Positions 37,172 to 47,063 are shown, numbered from the stretch's first letter. The stretch: 64,000 nucleotides of DNA from Wolbachia endosymbiont of Encarsia formosa (GCF_039540065.1 NZ_CP154278.1:186001-250000); one strand, 5' to 3'. Notes: generated by a model not told the origin, from the letters alone. A program made the numbers and translations.

Positions 37172-39540
37172 TGATTTCCTGTGTTTGTCGGTATTTTAGG
37201 TGCTGATCTTTGAGCTGATTGTGGTATTTGAGGTCTTCGACTTGGTGTACCAGATTGCTGACCTGCTCTTCTTTGGATACTTTGTTCATCTAAACCTACT
37301 GTTCCCATTAAGCTTTGCTGATATTGCCTTCCTGGTTCGCTTGCTACATAAACACCAAACAACGAATCAGATATTGTTGAAGATGCCTCAACTAAAGCTT
37401 TCATAGCATGTCCCAAAATCACAAAAGCCATCATAGCTGTGATGTTAGGTGCATGTTTGGAAGCATAACCATAAATAATACAAGGATTAAAAATCTTTAA
37501 GTTAAGATTAAGTATACATGTAGGACAGACCTCAAAATTAAAGACCGAATACACAATATAATCCATAACCTGGCTTATTAATGATATAAAAATTAAAAGC
37601 ACTACCGGATGAATTGCAAATCTTGCTAAATTTTTGACCCAATTGTGAAACATCTGTCTAGTATATCCAAATAGAAGGCAAATAATAAAAAGAGGCGCCA
37701 AGGAAAGCAATAATGCAACTATTGCTATAGATGTGATAAAAGAAAATAAGGCGTTAAACATCGATAAGCTCACTGTTATCAAACCCCAAATCACCAAGCA
37801 AAACGATACAATACCCAAAGGACCGGAGAATATAAGAGATACTATTAGTAACACTGAGTGTGCTGATAAAAACCTATTGAGCGGTAAATCAAGAAATTCA
37901 AAAACATTTGATGTTGTACCTCTGAAATTTGCTATTTCTATTAACTGTTTTGGAGCATTAACAAAAATAGAAAATGCATTGTTATAAAAAAAACTCCAAC
38001 TGTTATCGTTCAGCAATTGGGTAATAACTCCTATCTTTACACATATAATTAAAAATTCATATATAGAAGCATGAGATAATCCAAAAAAGTAATAAAGGGT
38101 GTATAAAACTATATATAATACTAATAACGACACTATTGTAGATCTGATGGTATTTGTTCTATTTGATGCTACAAAACTTTGATAAAGAGACTTCACAGGG
38201 CTAGTATCAGAGTGAATCGCGTTAGTGTCTTTGTAGCTAGAACCGAAAAATGCAGTTTTTACTTTTTCATCAAAAAAATTATATATCGCACTAAAAGTTC
38301 TTACTGGTGGCTCTTTAGTTGTAAGGTTAATGCTAAACTGACCCTCATTTTTCTTATAATCACAGCCATGATCTCTTATTCCGTAATATATAGTGCCACT
38401 CTTGTCCTTTAGCTTTTCTTTTAAGCCTTCCATATATTGAGTATTATAAACTTTGCTAATGTCTACAGGTATATCTCCCTGAGTTTCATCGGGCTCACGC
38501 TCAGGAAATTTGTCAGAAACGCTTATATATAAGCTTTTTTCTAAATTAGGGATTCTTGTTACTCTTATGTTGAAACCACCCTTGCCCTTACCATCACCTA
38601 AACTAAAAGTTAACTCTGGTTTTGGATGGTTACGATCTATCTTATGATCACAGTTAATACATATACCGCCTCCTGGAATGTGTTCAAATTCCTCATTATC
38701 CATGTGAACACGTAATAGTGTAATGTAAGTTTTTACCCGTTTTTCCTTTAATACGTTATCAATAATTTCAGCAATAACAGATTCACCTCTAGAATTTAAA
38801 GTATTGAATATCTCACCTTCTATACTATTGTATTCAATATATACGCAACCTTTTTCTCCGCTGCCGAAAGAAAATTTACATATACGTCCACAGAGTAAAT
38901 TTAAAATGCGCGTATCTATCTTACTTGCACTGCTCTCTGAAAGCTTGCTACAGTCTACATTTTCCCCTTGCTGTTTTATAGAGTCGATGACATTTCTAAT
39001 TTCCTCTCTTTCACTTTGATCTAATTCTGAAGACCAGTACTCTTTTCCATTTAACCATTGTGCATTGCCTATTTCATATTTATTAGGACATATTTCACCT
39101 TGACACTTCTCTTGATTTAAAACATGTGAAAAATACTCCTTTTCCCCTTCACCGCAATTTTCGTCAATTTTTTTGCAGGTGACCATGCCATTATTGTTTT
39201 TACACATTTTACTTCCAACAACACTAAAGCTTATCGCATCGCCAGCTTTAAGAGCAAACGGTAATGTAACGTTTCTTACTCCAGGTTCAATTGCAAAATC
39301 TTTATATTGCGAACAAAAATTAACCTTATTAGGTACTATATTAATCTCTGTTACTTTTATTTTATCCGAAATATAGACTCCAGAATCAACCCATTTCTGC
39401 TCTGTTGACACTACATCCAATTTCTCACGCAAGCCTGATGAATCTTCTGGCTTAATACACCCGCACCCAGATAATAAAAAGAGTATCACAAAACTTATGC
39501 ATAGCTTAACCAAATTTTGGTTGCTCAAATGTTCAAACAT
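37168..39540 (-). CDS. virB6-2: Type IV secretion inner-membrane protein VirB6-2
   Basis: Second VirB6 paralogue, 790 residues, the shortest of the four. A lipoprotein signal ends LLSGC (Cys26). The extracytoplasmic region runs to about 460 and includes GGICINCDHKIDRNHPKPEL. A polytopic core follows with QMFHNWVKNLARFAIHPVVL, and the tail is glutamine/proline-rich (RRAGQQSGTPSRRPQIPQ). It starts 17 bases downstream of virB6-1 and overlaps virB6-3 by 4 bases. Confidence 0.9.
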   Translation of the reverse strand: MFEHLSNQNLVKLCISFVILFLLSGCGCIKPEDSSGLREKLDVVSTEQKWVDSGVYISDKIKVTEINIVPNKVNFCSQYKDFAIEPGVRNVTLPFALKAGDAISFSVVGSKMCKNNNGMVTCKKIDENCGEGEKEYFSHVLNQEKCQGEICPNKYEIGNAQWLNGKEYWSSELDQSEREEIRNVIDSIKQQGENVDCSKLSESSASKIDTRILNLLCGRICKFSFGSGEKGCVYIEYNSIEGEIFNTLNSRGESVIAEIIDNVLKEKRVKTYITLLRVHMDNEEFEHIPGGGICINCDHKIDRNHPKPELTFSLGDGKGKGGFNIRVTRIPNLEKSLYISVSDKFPEREPDETQGDIPVDISKVYNTQYMEGLKEKLKDKSGTIYYGIRDHGCDYKKNEGQFSINLTTKEPPVRTFSAIYNFFDEKVKTAFFGSSYKDTNAIHSDTSPVKSLYQSFVASNRTNTIRSTIVSLLVLYIVLYTLYYFFGLSHASIYEFLIICVKIGVITQLLNDNSWSFFYNNAFSIFVNAPKQLIEIANFRGTTSNVFEFLDLPLNRFLSAHSVLLIVSLIFSGPLGIVSFCLVIWGLITVSLSMFNALFSFITSIAIVALLLSLAPLFIICLLFGYTRQMFHNWVKNLARFAIHPVVLLIFISLISQVMDYIVYSVFNFEVCPTCILNLNLKIFNPCIIYGYASKHAPNITAMMAFVILGHAMKALVEASSTISDSLFGVYVASEPGRQYQQSLMGTVGLDEQSIQRRAGQQSGTPSRRPQIPQSAQRSAPKIPTNTGNQ

Positions 39541-39557
39541 CTGTTACTCACCTGCTC

Positions 39558-42128
39558 TCACTCTCCACCTGATTTTATAGATTCACTAGAGTAAGATCCC
39601 GATCCCTTATTATCATCTCCACCTCCTCCAATATCCCCTCTTGCCTTATTTACAGCCGCAGCAGCAACTTGACCAGCACCTCCAGCAGCAGCTTTGGCAG
39701 CAGATAAAGCTTTATTCACCATTTGTGCAGGAGTGCTACCTGAACCAAGTGCTGCTCTGTGATTACCAGCAAGCTCAGCAGCCATGCCGGGAAGAACGTT
39801 TAAAAAGTGGTAAAAGAGGAATAATACTAAACACAATTTTAATAATTCTCCGATTAGAGAGCTGCCAAACTCCATGTATGTAAAGTCGAATAGACCAAGT
39901 ATGCTGCTCTTTTTAAAGCTATAATTTTGCATCATACATGCGAGAGTAGTTTCATTTTTATCACATTCCCTATCTTTCAACTTAAACCACTGTTTTTTCT
40001 TACTATATGAGATTTCTGCTTGTTTCTTTTCATATGACTTGTCTGGTTGTTCATTTTTATATGACTCGTCCAGTTTAAAATTTAAATTTTTAAAATAGAT
40101 TTTATCACATGCTATGAACATAAAGGATAAAAACGCAAAAAGGATAACTGGGTATAAACTGTAGGTAATTAACTCTTTTAGCCAACCATCAAAATATCCC
40201 TTAGTATGTTGAAACAAAACCATAGGAATGAATAAAGGAGATAAGATGATAATTACACTAAGCGCAACTAAAGATAAGATAAATACATAGCACATCCACA
40301 AAATAACCATCATCATCAAAATGGCCATAAATATACAGACAAGAGCTACTAAGATCTGTCCACCAGCGAAAATAATACCAATCACCGAACCTGCAACTAA
40401 CAAGATAGGAGCAGCGCCAAGCAAAACCGCTAACGTTGCAACACCTCCAGTACCAATTTTGCCACCAATTCCATCTAAAGGGGCACCTAAATAAAATAAA
40501 ATTCTGCAATCAAGCCTATCCCAAGGTGCAAGATAACTGTAGGATAACCTCTTTCCTGCGCGATCGTATTCATAATCTGTACCTGACTCATAATTACATA
40601 TATTTTTACTTTCAGATGACGCTTTAAGCACTATCTCTGACAAACCATTTGAAAGCTTTGTTAATTCCCCGTAATAATGAGACATGGTGCTGCCTGTCGT
40701 AAAGTAAATCACTAAAGCGAATTTAATAATCAACATGTACATTTCTTGTGGACTACGCACTCCACCAGACATGGCTTTTATAGAGAACAGTATTAAAGCC
40801 AAAACTAGGACAGCAGTTACGGTGTTTTTTAGCTTTTTCTGTGCCACAGACAAGAAACTGCCTTTATTATTCCCATTCTTGTCTTTCAGTAGCTCACCAC
40901 TTGAATCGATACCTGCAACTAAATTATCTAACGACTCCTTAATACATTGCACTATCATAGAAGTTATGGGAATAGGAGATAATGACTTACTTCCCGCTTG
41001 ATTGTAGCAAGCTTCAGAGACATACGAGCTAAAACAGCTTTTATTGTCATAACCTACAAAAATTTTTCCTTCTTTTTCTTTTCTCCTGATAAGAGTTTTA
41101 TAATCGTCATCCCTGTTGATAAAACTCCTTTCTTCACCACCTGTACCATCTTTATTTTTGAATAATATCACAGATTGTTCACACATAGGAGCAATCGGAT
41201 CAGGTGGTAATTCCGTGCATCCTATATCAATTCCTTGCGGCCAAGCAGTTCCAGCTGCCCTAACTTCAGCCAATTCCACACATAACCTACCCATTTTTCT
41301 CACTGACCTGAATGTCGATCCATGTATGTCCTTGCTCTGCCCAGCTTTAAGCACTTTACATTCCAGATCACCATCAACCTTCGGATTCCATGACCCATCT
41401 ACATATCCAGTGTCTTTCTCTCTGACGTCAAAATCTATATGTTCAGGTTTCTCTCTGGAATCAAAGTCCTTCGTCTTAAAAAGGTTGCCAAATGTTAAAG
41501 GATTGCGATGACACACTTCTATATATTCACTATATTGCACACCATTTTTTGGCCAGTAGTAGTGTTCACTATCAGCATTCCAGTCAGTAGAATTTAAAAT
41601 CTCTTTTTCTGTTTGTTTTCCGTCTTTCCCTGATTTTCCTTGTAACGCGCAAAAATACTCGCCTTCTGTTTGATAATTTTTATCTGTCAAGGCACTATAA
41701 TCTGTCTTTTCGTGTTTTAATTTAAAATTTTTATATTTTCCATCTTGATCACGTGCAACTGGATGTCTAACAAAACTATGCTGACAAACAATAAGTCCCC
41801 CCACTGCCTTCCAGACTCCAACAATTGCAGCTATCATTCCAACGATAACAAGAGCAGTAAATAAACCAGCAGAAGAGACAATCAAAACAATACCAGTAAA
41901 TATTGCACCAATAGCAATTGCTATCCCAGCAACTGCTGAAGCTGTTTCAAACGCCTTACAGTCAGGATTAGAAGCACGACTAAAGCTGCCAGTAGAATTA
42001 AATCTGCTAACAAATTCCGTTTTGTCAGTACCACTTACTGTATCTGCAAACACTTGATATGAGAGCAAAAAATCTATATTTAACAAAAATATCGCAACTA
42101 ATAGTAATGACAGTTTAGTTTTAAACAT
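39558..42128 (-). CDS. virB6-1: Type IV secretion inner-membrane protein VirB6-1
   Basis: First VirB6 paralogue, 856 residues. It has a plain Sec-type signal (cleavage likely after VFA, residue 28) rather than a lipobox. Two hydrophobic segments follow immediately (about 65-110), then an extracytoplasmic region and the VirB6 core with GYFDGWLKELITYSLYPVIL. A short insert near 675-705 repeats SYKNEQPDK/SYEKKQAEI/SYSKKKQ. The C-terminus is alanine/glycine-rich, like a flexible tail. It overlaps the virB4 stop by 8 bases, so the two are coupled. Confidence 0.9.
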   Translation of the reverse strand: MFKTKLSLLLVAIFLLNIDFLLSYQVFADTVSGTDKTEFVSRFNSTGSFSRASNPDCKAFETASAVAGIAIAIGAIFTGIVLIVSSAGLFTALVIVGMIAAIVGVWKAVGGLIVCQHSFVRHPVARDQDGKYKNFKLKHEKTDYSALTDKNYQTEGEYFCALQGKSGKDGKQTEKEILNSTDWNADSEHYYWPKNGVQYSEYIEVCHRNPLTFGNLFKTKDFDSREKPEHIDFDVREKDTGYVDGSWNPKVDGDLECKVLKAGQSKDIHGSTFRSVRKMGRLCVELAEVRAAGTAWPQGIDIGCTELPPDPIAPMCEQSVILFKNKDGTGGEERSFINRDDDYKTLIRRKEKEGKIFVGYDNKSCFSSYVSEACYNQAGSKSLSPIPITSMIVQCIKESLDNLVAGIDSSGELLKDKNGNNKGSFLSVAQKKLKNTVTAVLVLALILFSIKAMSGGVRSPQEMYMLIIKFALVIYFTTGSTMSHYYGELTKLSNGLSEIVLKASSESKNICNYESGTDYEYDRAGKRLSYSYLAPWDRLDCRILFYLGAPLDGIGGKIGTGGVATLAVLLGAAPILLVAGSVIGIIFAGGQILVALVCIFMAILMMMVILWMCYVFILSLVALSVIIILSPLFIPMVLFQHTKGYFDGWLKELITYSLYPVILFAFLSFMFIACDKIYFKNLNFKLDESYKNEQPDKSYEKKQAEISYSKKKQWFKLKDRECDKNETTLACMMQNYSFKKSSILGLFDFTYMEFGSSLIGELLKLCLVLFLFYHFLNVLPGMAAELAGNHRAALGSGSTPAQMVNKALSAAKAAAGGAGQVAAAAVNKARGDIGGGGDDNKGSGSYSSESIKSGGE

Positions 42129-44526
42129 TTTTCACCTTTTGATAAAACACAGGCAACCACATCTTTGGATCATCTCCGACTTCTTTCAGTATATCATGTA
42201 ACAATAGGACACTTTCTGCACGTCCAGATAACACGTTAACCACATCATCCAAATCTTTCAGATCTATTCTAGCTACTACAGCATTAACTCCCTGCTTTAC
42301 TAAAAAGAATCTAGTACTTGGATCTGTGTGTTTGATCAGTATGTACTCACGTTCAGTTAACATAAAAACATCTCGATAGACACTAGTAGCTTTCAGATTT
42401 GGCAAAAAAATTTGTGTTGCTGTCTGCTGTACAAGTGTATCACTAATAGCACTTTTACTTGCATCTTCAATACTCTGAGTAGCAAAAACTACAAAAGCAT
42501 TTAACTTTCTCAGCACTTTCAACCAGTCTTTTATCTTAGGTGCAAAAACTGGATTATCTATTAACGCCCATGCTTCATCAAGAACAATAATAGATGGAGT
42601 ACCATCAAGCGATATACTAATCCTATGAAACAAATAAATCAAGACCGGCCCAAGAGCAACAGGATCTTTTAGCAAGCTAGCCATTTCAAAGCCAAACACT
42701 CTTGCTTTTGAAAAATCTAGCAAATCTTCTTTATTGTCAAATATTGCAGCATGAGAGCCATCATCATGCCACATAGATATTGCTCCAGCTAGAGTATCAG
42801 GGCCCGCAAGTCCTAAAAATGGTACGAGATTTCTCAAAAATCTGTCTTCTTTTTTTAATTTAAAATTTCCCTCAATTGCATCATTAATTCTAGCAATATC
42901 TTCTGAAGTGAATTTATCGTTGTACACTAAAATTAAAGATTTTATCCATTCCATCAAAAATGTTTTATTATCAGGAGTATCATCAAGTTGTAGAGGATTA
43001 AAATTTGTCTTAGTTCTTGGTTCTATTATAGTATAGATACCACCAAGTGCTCTTAAAAAAATTTCTGCACCGCGATCTTTATCAAAAAAGAATATTCTTG
43101 GAGAAAATTTCATTGCTTGAGCACATAAAAAATTCATTAAAACAGTTTTACCAGCACCTGTTGGCCCAATTATCATAGTATGTCCAACATCCCTTATATG
43201 AAAGTTGAAGAAAAATGGAGTGCCAGATGTTGTATCAAAAACTGTAACAGCATCTCCCCAGTGGTTATCGAATTTTTTACCAGTAGGATAATTATGTTGA
43301 GATGCAAAACCGGCCAAATTAAGACTACTTATTGTACCTTTTCTTACTATATAATCGAAATTACCAGGAATTTGCGCCCAAAATGCTGGCTCTAGATTAA
43401 CCCTCTCACGAACAGGATAAACACCACAATTAGAAAGCTCTGACTCAACCAATGATAAAGCATTATCTAATGATTTAGGGCTTTTTTCTATACATAAGAT
43501 AGTTAAATGGTGTGCACCAAACGCAATCTTACCACTCATTGCATCATCAAGTGCATGAGAAATTTCTGCTATTTGAGAAATAGCTTTATCTGCAGATTGT
43601 ATCATACGATTTTGCTGTATCTGCATTTTCGCAATTGCCATTTGCCTATTTGTAAATTGAAAAGACTGCGTGATAATAAATTCATAAGGAAGTTGTAAAA
43701 AAGAATCAAGCATTCCTGCAGAAGTATTATTTCCATATTCTTTGATACTAACTATTCCAGCATATTTACTTTCATTATGAGTCACAACCTGTATCATCTT
43801 ATGGCCAAAAAATAACCTATGAACTGGTAAGTATCTTGATATTTCAGTTTTTAGTGGAAAGAGCGTGTTTGTAACAAAGCCACAATTTACAATTCTAGAC
43901 AGAAACTCCATTATTTCACAAAACAGTCCGTTTGGAGTTTCTTTTACTCCAAGAACTTTAGGCGAATAATTCCTAAGGCTTGTTACTATACGATTTGTCG
44001 TTTCCTCTAAATCTTCATAGGTATCACGCATATCACTTTCCCAAGCATGTTTTGAAGTTACATGCCCAAATTTTTTCAGTAGATGTGATAAAAATTCTAC
44101 TCCTTTTGTGTCTGCCCTACGAATAATCGTAATGTATAAATCATTAATAAAAGATTGCCTAGTTGCGTGTTTTTCTCTCCATTTTAGATTTACATGGTTA
44201 GCAAAAAAATTTGGTAAACTCTGGCTTGCAAATTCATCAGAAAAGATATTCTTCTTACGCCTGATGGTATGAAAGTATAAACTAAATGCTGGAGATGAAA
44301 TACTTCTTAGCATCTGATTTCTGATATTATTTTGTATCGCCAAGTCTTCATCATCGGCCGTTTCAAACGCAAAGCCATTTAATTTTATAAATTTAACTAA
44401 CCAATTCTGCTTTGTTATCAAGGTTGTACTATTCCAATAGCAAGAATAAGGTATAAATTCATCAGCGTGAACCTCCCTACTTAGAATAGATTTATTCTTT
44501 GATTGAATAGCTCTAAATCTCAACAT
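42121..44526 (-). CDS. virB4: Type IV secretion ATPase VirB4
   Basis: VirB4 energises assembly and transport in the type IV secretion system at the inner-membrane face. The 801 residues contain an N-terminal domain, then Walker A GPTGAGKT at 454-461 and Walker B IIVLDEAW at 646-653, followed by VLRKLNAFVVFATQSIEDA. The length matches the family. It begins 9 bases after virB3. Rickettsiales usually carry further virB4 paralogues elsewhere; none other is in this window. Confidence 0.97.
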   Translation of the reverse strand: MLRFRAIQSKNKSILSREVHADEFIPYSCYWNSTTLITKQNWLVKFIKLNGFAFETADDEDLAIQNNIRNQMLRSISSPAFSLYFHTIRRKKNIFSDEFASQSLPNFFANHVNLKWREKHATRQSFINDLYITIIRRADTKGVEFLSHLLKKFGHVTSKHAWESDMRDTYEDLEETTNRIVTSLRNYSPKVLGVKETPNGLFCEIMEFLSRIVNCGFVTNTLFPLKTEISRYLPVHRLFFGHKMIQVVTHNESKYAGIVSIKEYGNNTSAGMLDSFLQLPYEFIITQSFQFTNRQMAIAKMQIQQNRMIQSADKAISQIAEISHALDDAMSGKIAFGAHHLTILCIEKSPKSLDNALSLVESELSNCGVYPVRERVNLEPAFWAQIPGNFDYIVRKGTISSLNLAGFASQHNYPTGKKFDNHWGDAVTVFDTTSGTPFFFNFHIRDVGHTMIIGPTGAGKTVLMNFLCAQAMKFSPRIFFFDKDRGAEIFLRALGGIYTIIEPRTKTNFNPLQLDDTPDNKTFLMEWIKSLILVYNDKFTSEDIARINDAIEGNFKLKKEDRFLRNLVPFLGLAGPDTLAGAISMWHDDGSHAAIFDNKEDLLDFSKARVFGFEMASLLKDPVALGPVLIYLFHRISISLDGTPSIIVLDEAWALIDNPVFAPKIKDWLKVLRKLNAFVVFATQSIEDASKSAISDTLVQQTATQIFLPNLKATSVYRDVFMLTEREYILIKHTDPSTRFFLVKQGVNAVVARIDLKDLDDVVNVLSGRAESVLLLHDILKEVGDDPKMWLPVFYQKVKNV

Positions 44527-44535
44527 TGCATAACA

Positions 44536-44832
44536 TCAAGTAATGTCATAAGAATTGGCTCCATGATAAAACCGATTTAAACATTTGGAGCATTTTCCCA
44601 ATTTTACCATAAATAACTCAATAAACAACGGTTCCTTTGCAGAAGCTATATAGCCAAGTCCATGTATCCCTGGTAACATCAGGAGAATTACTCTAAGATC
44701 ATTTGTGTTAATGAAAATTAGCATGCAAATTAAAACGTTTAATATTGCAAACATATAACTCACACCAAAAAGCATCGCAGGTCTTGTAAGACCTTTAAAT
44801 AATTGATCCGTTTGTATATTACCTGTGGACAT
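44536..44832 (-). CDS. virB3: Type IV secretion protein VirB3
   Basis: VirB3 is a small inner-membrane subunit that associates with VirB4. The 98 residues show LFKGLTRPAMLFGVSYMFAI, two adjacent hydrophobic segments (about 17-36 and 40-60) and a cytoplasmic tail with FIELFMVKLGKC. As first gene of the operon, it probably has its promoter in the 65-base gap shared with the divergent lysK; no convincing -35/-10 pair could be assigned there. Confidence 0.92.
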   Translation of the reverse strand: MSTGNIQTDQLFKGLTRPAMLFGVSYMFAILNVLICMLIFINTNDLRVILLMLPGIHGLGYIASAKEPLFIELFMVKLGKCSKCLNRFYHGANSYDIT

Positions 44833-44897
44833 ACCCTTGATCTTCTAATTAATAGCTCTAACACTAATACTACATCATTAATTAAAAATCTATTGAA

Positions 44898-46475
44898 ATG
44901 AATAGCACTTTAGGTAAGATAACCAATTTAACTCTAACGATGACAAACTGGCCATTTCAAGAAGCAGAAAAAATACTACAAGAATTCCCTAATAAAAAAG
45001 AGATAACATTTGAGACTGGATATGGGCCATCAGGTTTGCCACATATTGGTACTTTTGGGGAAGTTTTTCGTACCACAGTCATTGCAAACGCTCTAAAAAA
45101 AATAGCTCCTAGTATAAAAACCAAAATCATTGCAGTTTCCGACGATATGGATGGTTTGCGAAAAATACCAGATAATGTACCAAATCAGGAAATGCTAAGA
45201 GAGAATCTGAACAAGCCATTAACCATGATACCTGACCCATTTGGCACTCATGAGAGTTATGGTCATCACATGAATTCGTTGTTGTGTAAATTTCTTGATT
45301 TGTTTGGATTTGAATACGAATTTAGGAGTGCAACAGAGTGTTATAAATCTGCCGTTTACGATGAAAAACTTTTACTCCTGCTGAAAAATTATGATAAAGT
45401 GATGGAAGTAATGCTTCCATCATTTCGGGAAGAAAGGCAGAAGACTTACAGTCCATTCTTGCCGATATGCCCAAAAACTTCCCAAGTTTTACAAGTTCCA
45501 GTAATTGAAACAAATACAGATAAAGGAACAATCACGTATGAAGACCCAAACGGGGAAAAAATAGAAGTTCCAGTGACAAAAGGAAAATGTAAACTGCAAT
45601 GGAAACCTGATTGGGGGATGAGGTGGGCTGCATTCGGAGTTCATTACGAAGCTCATGGAAAGGATTTGACTCCATCTGCTGTGCTTTCAAGTCAAATATG
45701 TAAAATACTTGGAGAAAAGCCACCGCTTTTGTTTTGCTATGAGTTATTTCTTGATAAAGAAGGAAAGAAGATATCAAAATCAAAAGGAAATGGTATTTCA
45801 ATTGAGGAGTGGCTAACTTATGCACCCACAGAGAGTTTAGCGTTATACATCTTTCAGAGTCCTAAAAAAGCTAAACGTTTATATTTTGATGTGATACCAA
45901 AATCAACTGATGAATATTTAGAGTTTGCTAAGCGTTACAATGAGAGTGAAGAAAAGGATGTAAATAGCCCTGTATGGCACATCCACCAGGGTAAAGTTCC
46001 AAACGTAGAAACTTCAGGCATAAATTTTTCGTTACTTTTAAACCTGACATCAGCTTGTAATGCTGAAAATAAAGAGATTCTTTGGGGTTTTATATCAACT
46101 TATGCACCAAACGTTACACCAGAAAGAAACAAAATGCTAGATAGGCTTTCGTATTTTGCAGTTAGGTATTATCACGACTTTATCAAGCCAACAAAAGCGT
46201 ATAAAGCTTCAAACGAAAAAGAGAAAGAAGCGTTACTAGATTTAAAGAACAACCTACATTCCCTGCCTATTACAGCCACTGCTGAAGAGATTCAATCTCA
46301 GGTTTTCTCCATCGGAAAAAAACATAATTACAATAACTTACGCGATTGGTTTCAGTTGCTATATGAAACGCTGCTTGGCCAAAAAACCGGTCCTAGAATG
46401 GGATCTTTTATAAAGCTTTATGGGATAGATAATACAATCTCTCTTATAGAAAGTGCTACTGAACGTACACTTTAG
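44898..46475 (+). CDS. lysK: Class I lysyl-tRNA synthetase
   Basis: Charges tRNA-Lys using the class I fold, the form found in archaea, spirochaetes and many alphaproteobacteria instead of class II LysS. The HIGH-type motif is GPSGLPHIGTFGE (about residues 43-55) and the KMSKS-type motif is KKISKSKGNGIS. The 525-residue frame starts at 44898; the ATG at 44940 (MTNWPFQEAEKIL) is an equally plausible start. It is divergent from the vir operon. Confidence 0.95.
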   Translation: MNSTLGKITNLTLTMTNWPFQEAEKILQEFPNKKEITFETGYGPSGLPHIGTFGEVFRTTVIANALKKIAPSIKTKIIAVSDDMDGLRKIPDNVPNQEMLRENLNKPLTMIPDPFGTHESYGHHMNSLLCKFLDLFGFEYEFRSATECYKSAVYDEKLLLLLKNYDKVMEVMLPSFREERQKTYSPFLPICPKTSQVLQVPVIETNTDKGTITYEDPNGEKIEVPVTKGKCKLQWKPDWGMRWAAFGVHYEAHGKDLTPSAVLSSQICKILGEKPPLLFCYELFLDKEGKKISKSKGNGISIEEWLTYAPTESLALYIFQSPKKAKRLYFDVIPKSTDEYLEFAKRYNESEEKDVNSPVWHIHQGKVPNVETSGINFSLLLNLTSACNAENKEILWGFISTYAPNVTPERNKMLDRLSYFAVRYYHDFIKPTKAYKASNEKEKEALLDLKNNLHSLPITATAEEIQSQVFSIGKKHNYNNLRDWFQLLYETLLGQKTGPRMGSFIKLYGIDNTISLIESATERTL

Positions 46476-46514
46476 AGTTTACCTTCTTCCATTTGAGCTC
46501 TCTAGTTTTATTAC

Positions 46515-46733
46515 TTGACAAACCTTCCCACTTTCCTTATTATATCAATAACAGTATTTATCCTTGTTTTTGGGCTCAACGACAAAATTCAGGTGTTTAT
46601 TGGTAAATTACATAAAATTATAGCAGCTTTTTTTATTTTTTCTACATTCAGCCAAATCGCGCTTGTTAGCACATTATCAATTTACATTATTAAAACTCGC
46701 TATACGGGGATTCTTTTGTCTTTTTTTATTTAG
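46515..46733 (+). CDS. Small two-helix membrane protein, intact copy
   Basis: A TTG-initiated 72-codon frame with two hydrophobic segments separated by DKIQVFIGKLHK. No family was recognised. It lies in the right arm of the inverted repeat, and its second half (FSTFSQIALVSTLSIYIIKT) is identical at DNA level to the broken copy at 25630-25875. There is no strong ribosome-binding site, so expression is uncertain; conservation of the frame in this copy but not the other is the main support. Confidence 0.45.
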   Translation: MTNLPTFLIISITVFILVFGLNDKIQVFIGKLHKIIAAFFIFSTFSQIALVSTLSIYIIKTRYTGILLSFFI

Positions 46734-46976
46734 TAAATTTCTTAATATTTGTAGCTAAAGTAATTTTAGAGAGCCAGCGCGTGACCAACCTGGTCAGTTT
46801 TCTGAATCCCAGTACTGGGATGACAAGAAGAGAGCTGACTTGAATGACACCAAATGGACACTGGGACAGAGGCTACTTTAATAATATTTCACCATGTCAT
46901 TCCCGCACTTGATGCTGGAATCCAGAAGTTTTTTTGATCACAAAAGTTATGCTAAGTTTTTCTTGGTAAGAAACCA
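46515..46976. repeat. Right arm of the large imperfect inverted repeat
   Basis: Homologous in reverse complement to 25440-25875. The 97-bp core 46630-46726 matches perfectly by eye. Flanks have diverged with small insertions. About 135 bp of unrelated or rearranged repeat sequence (46759-46895) interrupts this arm. Confidence 0.85.
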
Positions 46977-47030
46977 GTGTCAGCTACTTGAATGAAACTA
47001 TTTTGTATGAAAATCAGTGTCAGCTACTTG
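46772..47030. repeat. Cluster of Wolbachia palindromic repeat elements (right)
   Basis: Copies or part-copies of the dispersed element lie at 46772-46824 (CCAGCGCGTGACCA, then the perfect 14-bp palindrome TCCCAGTACTGGGA at 46807-46820), 46896-46925, 46973-46993 and 47013-47030. The last two share CAGTGTCAGCTACTTGAA and form a 40-base-spaced direct repeat. No gene is seen between 46734 and 47063. Confidence 0.8.
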
Positions 47031-47055
47031 AAAAGGAAGAAGGGACTTCTTCCTT
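47031..47055 (-). terminator. Perfect 10-bp hairpin downstream of the ankyrin-type gene
   Basis: AAGGAAGAAG (47033-47042) pairs perfectly with CTTCTTCCTT (47046-47055) around a 3-base loop. Read on the minus strand it follows the stop codon at 47064-47066 by 8 bases and ends in TTTTC. The U tract is short, so termination is plausible but not certain. Confidence 0.5.
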
Positions 47056-47063
47056 CTACTTAA

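Noticed and set aside
30926-44526. Numerous plus-strand frames of 60-130 codons opposite the vir operon
   Set aside because: They are shadows of long minus-strand coding regions, lack ribosome-binding sites and have no family features.
44833-44897. Specific promoter boxes for the divergent vir operon and lysK
   Set aside because: The interval must hold promoters, but no -35/-10 pair stood out from the AT-rich background.
46772-47030. CRISPR-like array from the repeated CAGTGTCAGCTACTTGAA
   Set aside because: Only two close copies, irregular spacing, no cas genes, and the unit is part of the genome-wide palindromic repeat.
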